From Discostella pseudostelligera (taxonomy: Eukaryota > Bacillariophyta > Thalassiosirophyceae > Thalassiosirales > Thalassiosiraceae): a stretch of 17,179 bases of DNA. Position 1 is the first letter of the stretch; each line of letters opens with the position of its first letter. The notes under the pieces are model-generated. The model worked only from the letters and a program-made list of their open reading frames with translations, was not told the DNA's origin and ran no database searches. This document shows positions 9,993 through 17,179 of the stretch, piece by piece. The translations under genes were made by a program, and so were the position numbers. The stretch lies in the NCBI GenBank assembly GCA_036940085.1, contig JALLBK010000289.1:1-17179 (forward strand). The letters run 5' to 3'.

Positions 9993-11237
9993 ATGGCTTG
10001 CAGGAGGCAAGCATTCCATGCAATCTGCGCTCTCACGCACCATCGCGGGCATCGCCGATCGGCACCGACGGCGGCATTGACCGTCGCAATCCAAGCACAA
10101 AAATTAAGTTGCTCACGCAATTCTCACATGGTGATGATGCAACATTTGTGCCGGATATCTTCCACGTTCGAAAGTAATAACGGTTATAATGGTGCTACCC
10201 TGTGTTACCGTCGCATATCAGATTCAACCAGTGCACAACGCATGGATGAATGCGCCGACGCTGCCAAGGAGTCTTCAGACACTGAAATATTGATACGCGA
10301 TAATCATCATCATAATCACAGTCATCAAAGACGCATGAGTCTTAAATACAGTCGGTCACATCGAAGAAAAATGAAATCGAGGCAACGGAATGAAGACTCC
10401 CCTGTCGTGACGGAAACGGATGTGAACTCCTCACAAGATGGTAGCAGTGTCAATGACGATACAAATAAAACATCACCGCCACCATCACCTGAGGGGTACA
10501 CGTTGCCAAATGGGGAATTTGTATTTGGTAGTCCACACTTTGGAAATCCTATTCGAGAACGATACATCCGTAGCTTACAAAAGATTCATTATCCCAAAAC
10601 AATCCACGGTTGGAAGACTATGTTTAAGAAGGCATGGGAGAAGTATCTTTGGACATTTGAGGGATTTATATTGAAACCGAAGAAACGAGACGAGCATGGT
10701 AATGTTATACTAGAGGAGGATGTACAAACGAACGAGGATGAGGGAGAGGAGAAGAACAATAAGAGTCTACGTGATACGGCTTCAGACGCAGCCACCGGTA
10801 TTGCAAACAATGTACAAAAGAATATTGCCACACTACAACAAGAATCACCGCATCTACTACAGATGGGACAACAAATTACCGGTGTATCCACAAAGGAAGA
10901 ACTTCGTGAGTGGGTGCGTGATCAATTGAAATTAGGTACGGCGTGCTTGACGGAGTTTATGGCGGGATATCGAAAGGGTAGAGATGAGGAAATTGATAAG
11001 ATGTTGCATGCCTACTTCAATGAGTTGGATGATGACAAGACGAAGGAGGAGGAAAGTGCAAATCGGGATGACAGTCAAGTGGATGATATTAACAATTTGC
11101 AGGACGAACCAAAAAGCGAAGTTCAACAGCACCGAACGAGTGGTATGAAAGCATGGGGAAGGAGTGAAAGGCGAAGACTGAAGAGATTGTCCAATCGAGC
11201 ATCGAGAGATGCAGATCAACCAACGAATGACCAGTGA
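9993..11237 (+). CDS. Uncharacterised protein with mitochondrial-type N-terminus
   Basis: Single exon, 414 aa, stop TGA. The first 59 residues contain no Asp or Glu and are rich in Arg, His, Ala and Ser, as in a mitochondrial presequence. Residues about 95-160 are His/Arg then Ser/Asp-rich and look disordered. A likely folded core spans about 168-345: NGEFVFGSPHFGNPIRERYI, then KTIHGWKTMFKKAWEKYLWT (around 202-221), an acidic stretch, and VSTKEELREWVRDQLKLG followed by FMAGYRKGRDEEIDKML (around 298-339). The C-terminus (about 350-414) is charged. No transmembrane helix is evident. The start ATG has A at -3 and G at +4, a good initiation context. I do not recognise the family, and a mitochondrial location is a prediction only. 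Confidence 0.85.
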   Translation: MACRRQAFHAICALTHHRGHRRSAPTAALTVAIQAQKLSCSRNSHMVMMQHLCRISSTFESNNGYNGATLCYRRISDSTSAQRMDECADAAKESSDTEILIRDNHHHNHSHQRRMSLKYSRSHRRKMKSRQRNEDSPVVTETDVNSSQDGSSVNDDTNKTSPPPSPEGYTLPNGEFVFGSPHFGNPIRERYIRSLQKIHYPKTIHGWKTMFKKAWEKYLWTFEGFILKPKKRDEHGNVILEEDVQTNEDEGEEKNNKSLRDTASDAATGIANNVQKNIATLQQESPHLLQMGQQITGVSTKEELREWVRDQLKLGTACLTEFMAGYRKGRDEEIDKMLHAYFNELDDDKTKEEESANRDDSQVDDINNLQDEPKSEVQQHRTSGMKAWGRSERRRLKRLSNRASRDADQPTNDQ

Positions 11238-11285
11238 TATTATCTGCTGCTGAATCCTCTACCTCTTCTATCGAACCTTATTGCT
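11238..11285. other. 48-bp tail-to-tail spacer
   Basis: Only 48 bp separate the stop codons of gene 3 (+) and gene 4 (-). Both 3' untranslated regions must therefore overlap each other or run into the neighbouring coding sequence, giving the potential for antisense pairing of the transcripts. Confidence 0.7.
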
Positions 11286-11889
11286 CTATTCACTCCTTTC
11301 CTTCGTCTCCTCTCTCATCAATGCTCTCATCTCACGAAACTCTCTCGCGGCCTCCATCTTACGCCAATCTGAAAACCCACCTCCGTTGTATTCCGCGTCC
11401 ACTTTCCCACTGGGTTTGTACTTTCGCTTTCCATAGAATACCTCACCATTGCCCATCTTAGAGTAAATTATCAATGGGAGAATAAAATGATATAACACAT
11501 GAAACTCAATATTCACATACGATGAAATAATACAATAGACAAGCAAATGAATTACTCACTCGTTTGTTGAAAAAGTCATCTACTACGTCATCGAAGTTGG
11601 AGAACATGTCCGCCAGCTCTACCAGCGGGTTAGGAAATCTGAACGACTGACCCATTGCGATAGGCGATAAGTCACTATTACTTTGTGAAGATGCCTCGTC
11701 GACGCTGGATTGATTTTCATCCTCGTTGTCGGCAAATGACAAGAATGAAGGTCGCGAAGCAAAGATCGACGGCGGCGCGACGAATGCAGACGACGGCGGT
11801 ACTGCTAGTGCCGCCAATGCTGCTACCGCGATGAAGCAGAATGGTGATAAAGGTAAACGCTTGTTGCGTGGGGTGGCGTTGGGCTTCAT
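11286..11889 (-). CDS. Plastid-targeted uncharacterised protein (two exons)
   Basis: Join of 11560-11889 and 11286-11456 on the minus strand gives 166 aa; the intron (11457-11559, 103 nt) starts GTGAGT and ends TCTAAG. The N-terminus is a bipartite presequence of a secondary plastid: basic residues (RNKR), a hydrophobic core (FCFIAVAALAALAV) and a signal cleavage site PPSSA|FVAPP. This matches the ASAFAP rule in which Phe at +1 directs import into diatom plastids. The mature part is acidic/Ser-rich, then has FPNPLVELADMFSNFDDVVD, and after the splice GNGEVFYGKRKYKPSGK and a Glu/Arg-rich helical tail. An upstream in-frame ATG at 11970 would add 27 residues before the signal peptide; the ATG at 11889 is preferred because it places the hydrophobic core near the N-terminus. 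Function unknown. Confidence 0.82.
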
Positions 11890-12171
11890 TGCGATTCGAT
11901 TATGAGATGCATTATGCATTTGTGGAGTTGGTGGGCGAAGAAGGAGCTCTGACTCCGCCCTTCCCGCCATGAGGGCGCGCCAAACAGCTCAACGCAAAAG
12001 TTGGCTAGTCGCCGGACAGACGACAGCTTCCTCGCGGAAGTGCTATTCAGTCGAGTCCTCAGTTGTTGTGGCGAAAATCCATGCTGGGAACCAAAACTCA
12101 AGTGTTCAATAGGGTATTGGTTATTGTTACTGAGATTAATATTCATGATGCATTTGAGTTAAATTGCTGAG
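11890..12171 (-). promoter_or_regulatory. Promoter of the plastid gene / 3' end of the PI 4-kinase gene
   Basis: A 282-bp region upstream of gene 4 on the minus strand and downstream of gene 5. GGCGCGCCAAA at 11974-11984 reads TTTGGCGCGCC on the minus strand, an exact match to the E2F consensus TTTSSCGC. TTCCCGCC at 11961-11968 is an adjacent half-type match. No other gene is seen. The sites lie about 70-95 bp upstream of the chosen start codon. Confidence 0.45.
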
Positions 12172-15100
12172 TCATTGATATCCATGCATACTTCTCTGAA
12201 GCCAATCGTAGGTCGAAGTACCCCAGCTTGTTATTGCGTCATTGACAATATTCATGATGTGCAACTTCTGTTCCTTAGGATCCGCTTTCATCTGAATTCT
12301 ACCACGAACTCCGTTGGCTGTTGCCCGAGCCAAATCAGTATTGCGACTGACATTCATAATAGCTGCTTCAATCAGGCTACAAATCTCATCCGAATGAGCT
12401 GCTGCAACTGCATACGCCGATTCGAACATTTCACAAAACCGTTTGAAGGAGCGCCAGCCTCCGATGACTTCCCAGAAATCTGCCGAAAGTTTGAACGGTG
12501 CTCGTTCGCTGAAGAGAGGGACTTTGCCCATCTTGGGTGTTTCGCCAAGGACAAAGCCGAAATCAATATGCTAAGCAGGCAAGAAGCACATGCGATTGGG
12601 ATGAGAGGATGATGCGTGCTTCGTTATCAAAATTCCCTTGACCGTTTGACTCACCATGATATGCCCATCCCGATCCAACAATATATTTGCATTATGCCGA
12701 TCCTTTATTTGCAATATGTAACAGACGACACTGTAACCCACTAATGAACGAAGGAAATTGTCACGCGCCTTGTCAATCGAAACGGTGCCGTGAGCACTAG
12801 ACGTCATCTGCTGCCGGTGGTAGTCTGGTCGAGAAGGCGGTTGGGCTGACGGGCCATAGGCACGTTCGAAGAAGTTAAGCAATGTGGTATACCCGTCCGT
12901 CTCCTTCTTTACTTCGTTGACACTTTTGACATCAGGTAAGCACTCCACAATACCAGCGTCTCCTCCGGTACACATTATGGTGTACGGCCGTAGAAATGGC
13001 CGCAAGTGGGGGGGAATTTCTTCTTGAAACCAAGTCCATAACTTTGACATTATTTGCATAACCAATGCCTCTTTCCGAATATCCTCGCCAGCTTTTATTA
13101 TGAATGATGCAAGCTTCCATCCTTTGACATTCCTGTACGGTGACTGTTGTCGTATATTCTCACACTCTTCATTCCAAGGTCGTCCGAATACTCTGTCTAA
13201 TAGGTCTGAGCCTGTAGAGAGCTGATTGGAACTGATATTGGTACGAGAATAAGTATGCAATATTGAGGAACGATGAGATGATATGGTGAAGAAGAAGGGA
13301 GAGATGACTGGTACAAGCAGTTACGTACACAGATGTTGGCACCATCGATTGGTTAGGCGAATAGAACTGATTCTCTCGTTGCTGGCGTAAAGTATGATGA
13401 AGATCATCATAGTAATGCTCTCTAACCATATCAAAAGTATCATGCGGAATATCATAACTCTCGTCTCCGCCCTGATACCCGCCTCGGGATAGAACTGCCC
13501 TGTTCTCTGAGGTTGCAGTGCCAGAGTATGGAGGAGGAAGTACATTTGAGTACAACCCAGATGCGTCATCCCCGTTTCGCGGTGCCTCAAAATCATTCCG
13601 TACCTCATTATCTTGCCGTGGTGGTGCGGCATAATTTAATTGTTGGCTGGGTCGATGTTGTCTCTCCATCATCAATTCTGGAGGGATTTCAAATGGTGCA
13701 AACCCGCAATCTGTCATGACCCCCTGATCACTCAACACCGAATCTCCATGCGACCGTATACTTCCCAATGCCTCCTGGATAGTCACCCCTACCCCACCTG
13801 GCACATCAAGTGCATATAACCTTGCATCATTGGCATCTAGACCAGTTTCCACCACCTCCATTCTTACTAAGAAAGGACACCGTTGAGCGGATGCGAGGAC
13901 ACGGCAATTGTTCGGTAGTATGCGCAATGCTCGGACAACCCCATTGCGCTTTTCTGGATTTTCAAAGTCAGAGATGACAGAGTTGTCATTACTCGGTGCA
14001 CTTTGCATATTCGAAGTGGATGGCAATCCACCGGGCCAGCAAACGCATTGAGGCTCCATCGGAAAATGAACGGAATGACGAATCATATCCTCACGTACAT
14101 TCTCCTCAGACCATTGTGGTACAGATGCAGGACCATAGTGACTATCCATCAAATCTTCTACATCTATACTGATTCGACCTCGCGTAACCATCCGTCGACA
14201 TAATCTTCGATTTAATTCCATAAGTCGTTGCTGCAAGTGTGATTGTCGATGTACTGGCGGGACATGTCTCAAATCCAACGATATTTGTGTAAGTTGATCA
14301 ACGAAGTGCATGGAGTCACCAAAATGGCGACATCGAAGATCACTAATGGAACGGGGCGGTGGTCTATAGGATGCTGCCGCTGATGATGAATCTGAAAACA
14401 ATTGCTGCTGCTGGGGATGGTGATAACCCTGATGACCATTGTGTCCCATCACATCTTCGTACCTACGTTCCATTCCAAATGCCGTGGCCATTTCCGCATC
14501 CTGAAGTAGATTGAATGCACTTGCCTTCTCGGCACCAATTGTTGCTATAGCCGCGGCAATGTCCGCCTGGACAATCAGTATCAATCTTTTCCCCGTCTGT
14601 TGTCGATGTTCGAACAATGCTTTCCATTTCCGACCGACCTCGGCCTCAAGGAGCCAGCATAATGCAATTCCCAATGATGGATTCGTTTGACATCGATGTA
14701 TGATCAATGAACGCAGTGATGATATCGGATCGGGTGAGACGTTCTCGGGTAAGAGAGATGGTGGAGAGTGGAGCACCGTCGATACAAGCTGGGGTAGAAA
14801 TTCCCTTGCTTCCGCCAAGAGTTTGTGTGCCGCTGCAATAGTTACTTCGGTTTGCTCTGGAGTCAGACCCTTCAGTGGATTGTGTGATTCTGATTCAACT
14901 AGTCTATTCGTTTCTTCGTCTGTAGATATTCCATGCTCGGCTTCGTCACCTTTGTGACCACGGAGAAATTGCCATCGATTCCATAAATTCGATTGTCTCA
15001 TTCCGTGATGAGTTATTCCATGCGATGCATGTTGCTGCTGAATAAAGTTTTGGAAGTCATCTTGTATCGTCTTATCGATATACTGCATGCCATCATCATA

Positions 15101-15592
15101 AATTATTGGCTTCTCTGCTGCGCCATCGACATCGATAGCAGCAGATGCAGAATCTGTCTTTTGTTGCTGTCCCCCCAAAGCACTCCATCGAATCACCTCA
15201 TCTGCATGCACTAATCTCTCCGCAAATTCGCGTACCGTCTGAAGCCTAAGTTCTTCTAATCGTTGTAACCTCTCAAATGAGCCTGGTGGATATGACGTCA
15301 GTGATCGAATTACCGATTCGCGATAGGTGGGTATGTCCATTTTAGCATCATTCTCGTCCATGTGATATGTTTGATGTGCATTATGTTGATCATGAAGAGG
15401 AGGATGTTGGTGCGTCAGATGTTGTTGTCGAGGCTGCTGATGCGGATTTGATTGTTGATGTTGCTGAGGAGGGTGTTCGTAATACCCCGGTCGACGGTAG
15501 GGCCAAGTTTGTACCTCTGCCCGATCATCGACTAACCGACAGAGGAAGAGCCATCGCAGGAGGAAATTCGTAACTTGAACCATGCCCAGCAC
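12172..15592 (-). CDS. Phosphatidylinositol 4-kinase, type III beta (PIK1)-like
   Basis: Lipid kinase that phosphorylates phosphatidylinositol at the 4 position; family members act at the Golgi. Exons on the minus strand: 13329-15592, 12655-13231, 12172-12570, giving 3240 nt and about 1079 aa. Residues 39-78 are His/Gln-rich. About 225-345 is a helical region (CQTNPSLGIALCWLLEAEVG). RHFGDSMHFVDQLTQISLDL and the ILPNNCRVLASAQRCPFLV segment correspond to regions just before the kinase domain in PI4KB. The kinase domain (about 755-1079) has FIIKAGEDIRKEAL (Lys801), LRPYTIM, catalytic loop KDRHNANILLD (Asp932, Asn937) and, rejoined by splicing, HIDFGF (Asp950), then APFKLS and GG motifs. The usual KDRHNGN Gly is Ala. 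The start at 15592 is the first Met; Met78 or Met85 are alternatives. The first intron (13232-13328, GTACGT...ATATCAG) has competing sites; the second is 12571-12654. Confidence 0.88.
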
Positions 15593-15996
15593 ACTGATTT
15601 AGAGATCAAGGCGGTGGGTGCGAAGTAATATTGTCATTTGTCGGAATTGATTGGAGTGCGGATGCAATAGTATAGGACGTGATGATGTGGAAGTGGAACG
15701 GATGGAGTGACGCAAAACCTTCATCTTTTTTCCACGTGGAATCAGCGGAAGTGTTGAAGAGCCTTTTGGCGGGAAATTTACATATACGGGCTCCGACGTT
15801 GACTAAACGAAAGTCAAAATTTAAAACTAAAACTCACTTTTTAAATGCGCGAAAAGAGACTCACGATTTGGCGGGAAAACTCATGCCTCCCCGCCAATCA
15901 AAGTCACCTGCGGCAGGGAACAGAGGATGAATGGACATGGACCATGACCAGGTGACGGACGCCCATGGCCATGAACCTGAATTGTAGCGGAGCATC
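15593..15996. promoter_or_regulatory. Divergent promoter with E2F-type cluster, G-box and CCAAT box
   Basis: This 404-bp spacer lies between the divergent starts of the PI 4-kinase (-) and gene 6 (+). Exact E2F/DP consensus matches (GCGSSAAA / TTTSSCGC): GGCGGGAAA at 15768-15776, GCGCGAAA at 15847-15854 and GGCGGGAAA at 15870-15878. A perfect 10-bp palindrome TCCACGTGGA containing a CACGTG G-box is at 15731-15740, and CCAAT is at 15894-15898. Two inverted motifs, CATGGACCATG (15936-15946) and CATGGCCATG (15964-15973), flank the gene 6 start side. In plants and animals such E2F plus CCAAT combinations drive S-phase genes; that role here is inferred. No gene was found in this stretch. Confidence 0.55.
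15927..15987 (+). promoter_or_regulatory. Possible upstream ORFs before gene 6
   Basis: Two short frames precede the gene 6 start: 15927-15947 (6 codons then TGA) and 15931-15987 (MDMDHDQVTDAHGHEPEL then TAG). The second is in the same frame as gene 6 and ends 9 nt before its ATG. If both are in the transcript leader they would reduce initiation at the main start. The transcription start is unknown. Confidence 0.3.
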
Positions 15997-17179
15997 ATGC
16001 GGAGTCCTCAGCTCACCAACCCAAAGGTCAACCTACCTCTTGATACTCTCTGTGAAATACCTAATATTCTATCTGAAGAAGAAGCGGCCGACTTGGTAAA
16101 GGCCATCGATGGACAGTACTATCGCGAATGGTGTCCGGAGGGGTTTGATCGACGCCATCGCGTCCAACGGTATTCATCGTTGGATAATAATTCTCACGGA
16201 AATAATGACGAGGTACCAATGGAGGAAGTGTTTGGTTGGATATTTGATAGAATTATTTCGCATACCGATGAAGGTCAGGTATCATCGCCTATGATGTTGC
16301 ATCGCCCCTACGAGGTAATTGCCATTGAACACACACCATCCTCATGTCACTCGACAGTCAAGATATTTGAACAAAATGAATTCTGTCCATGTCATCCAAC
16401 TTCGTCTGGCTCCAGTACCGACAATCTGGCTGAAGTATCATGCAACTGTTACATTGCACAATTAACGCTCATGAGCAATGCCATGCATTCAATTGAGAAG
16501 CCGCTCGTTCGTCAACTAGAAAAATGGGATCTTGCCGAGCCGATTGATGAACATGAGACGAAATTCACAATGGAAAAGAACGGTGTAATTATCAGGAAAG
16601 GAGATTGCTTGTGGAATTGGCGTGGTTGCGTATCCGATTTATGCGAGGGAAATGATTCTATCGATGGTGCACCTTCCCTTGGTCTCTGCAGCGAGATGGA
16701 AAATTGGAGCATAGATGGGACGAAGAAAAAGCAGAGGATAGTACGAACTCAAAAACTCATTGCTTCCAACAAGCGATGCATTGTGATTAAATTTTATGGC
16801 ATTCTTCCACCAAGGAGTGTGCAATCACCCACCAACGATACGAACATTCGTATCCCCAAACCATTGACTCCACCATTGCCACCACTTTCGAAGCTCCTGA
16901 CCATCATTGTCACTACCTCTCCAATACGATCCCATCCCTCGACACAATTACTCGAGCATACCTTTGATACATTTCACTTTGCCGGTGATGAATTTGCCTA
17001 CGAATGTCCGAAAGTTATCGTCTGTGATGGATATCGCGTCGTAGCGGAGGAGGGTAGTAGCAGTAGTAGCGACCGCGAGGAGAAGAAGGATGACAATACT
17101 CATCATCAGCGGAAAGTAACTAGAAAGTATTCCAATATGAAGCAGAATTTGCGGAACGGTATTGCTACAACCGACCAGG
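15997..17179 (+). CDS. Partial protein: AlkB-like region plus glycosyltransferase-like start
   Basis: Frame open from ATG 15997 to the window edge (394 complete codons, no stop); an in-frame TAG at 15985-15987 fixes the start. Residues 18-59 (IPNILSEEEAADLVKAID, then RRHRVQRY) resemble the opening of AlkB-homologue 2-oxoglutarate/Fe(II) oxygenases. The order YEVIAIEH (105-112), CPCHPT (130-135), NGVIIRKGDCLWNWRG (195-210) and NKRCIVIKFYG (258-268) follows the AlkB core strands. However, the HxD metal motif appears as HPT and the later His is absent, so it is probably inactive or only distantly related. Residues about 298-349 (LLTIIVTTSPIRSHPSTQLL, then CPKVIVCDGYRV) look like the first strands of a GT-A-type glycosyltransferase-like domain seen in algal proteins. 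The gene continues beyond the window. Codon use looks like its neighbours, and no intron is evident. Family calls are from pattern memory and are weak; the coding call is firm. Confidence 0.75.
   Translation, partial: MRSPQLTNPKVNLPLDTLCEIPNILSEEEAADLVKAIDGQYYREWCPEGFDRRHRVQRYSSLDNNSHGNNDEVPMEEVFGWIFDRIISHTDEGQVSSPMMLHRPYEVIAIEHTPSSCHSTVKIFEQNEFCPCHPTSSGSSTDNLAEVSCNCYIAQLTLMSNAMHSIEKPLVRQLEKWDLAEPIDEHETKFTMEKNGVIIRKGDCLWNWRGCVSDLCEGNDSIDGAPSLGLCSEMENWSIDGTKKKQRIVRTQKLIASNKRCIVIKFYGILPPRSVQSPTNDTNIRIPKPLTPPLPPLSKLLTIIVTTSPIRSHPSTQLLEHTFDTFHFAGDEFAYECPKVIVCDGYRVVAEEGSSSSSDREEKKDDNTHHQRKVTRKYSNMKQNLRNGIATTDQ

Noticed and set aside
11974..11981. Perfect GGCGCGCC palindrome considered as a possible engineered cloning site
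   Set aside because: It is part of a natural E2F-type match in otherwise ordinary genomic sequence; no vector sequence is nearby.
12138..12259. 13-bp direct repeat AATATTCATGATG at 12138-12150 and 12247-12259
   Set aside because: One copy is coding in the kinase exon; the sequence is AT-rich and low in complexity, so chance is likely.
12175..12612. 145-codon plus-strand frame
   Set aside because: It lies antisense to the last exon of the PI 4-kinase and crosses its intron; the kinase homology on the minus strand is decisive.
13169..13328. C-terminal extension of the long PI 4-kinase frame with a hydrophobic stretch
   Set aside because: This is intron sequence running into the next exon in the wrong frame; splicing restores the kinase domain.
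15385..15480. CAA/CAT-rich stretch considered as a microsatellite
   Set aside because: It encodes the His/Gln-rich N-terminus of the PI 4-kinase with mixed codons; there is no regular repeat period.
15679..15930. 83-codon plus-strand frame in the same phase as gene 6
   Set aside because: It spans the E2F-site cluster, has an in-frame stop, and its composition is not protein-like.

Overview
The window is eukaryotic nuclear DNA, most likely from a diatom or a close photosynthetic stramenopile. Three things support this: short GT-AG introns (about 70-125 nt) in otherwise compact genes; gene spacing of only 50-400 bp; and a plastid protein whose signal peptide ends in the stramenopile/cryptophyte-type 'ASAFxP' junction (PPSSA|FVAPP). 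No tRNA, rRNA, transposon, CRISPR array or bacterial operon was seen. The genus cannot be fixed from the sequence alone.

Layout: (1) 58-7596 (+), a 19-exon gene for a full-size ABCA-family ABC transporter (about 2019 aa, two membrane halves and two nucleotide-binding domains). (2) 7754-9739 (-), a single-exon 661-aa coiled-coil protein with an F-box-like segment, convergent with the transporter. (3) 9993-11237 (+), a single-exon 414-aa protein with a mitochondrial-type N-terminus, divergent from gene 2. (4) 11286-11889 (-), a two-exon 166-aa plastid-targeted protein, tail to tail with gene 3 with only 48 bp between the stops. (5) 12172-15592 (-), a three-exon phosphatidylinositol 4-kinase of the type III beta (PIK1) kind, about 1079 aa. 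(6) 15997 to the right edge (+), a long open frame with no stop in the window. It looks like a degenerate AlkB-type 2-oxoglutarate oxygenase fold followed by the start of a glycosyltransferase-like domain.

The genes do not form an operon or an obvious pathway. The ABCA transporter and the PI 4-kinase both belong to membrane-lipid biology, but nothing here links them directly. The most interesting parts are gene 6 and the 404-bp divergent promoter between genes 5 and 6. That promoter carries three matches to the E2F/DP consensus, a perfect G-box palindrome and a CCAAT box, which suggests S-phase control of one or both flanking genes. Further E2F-type matches lie upstream of gene 4 and between genes 2 and 3. 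Functions of genes 2, 3, 4 and 6 are not established; what is visible in each is described below.
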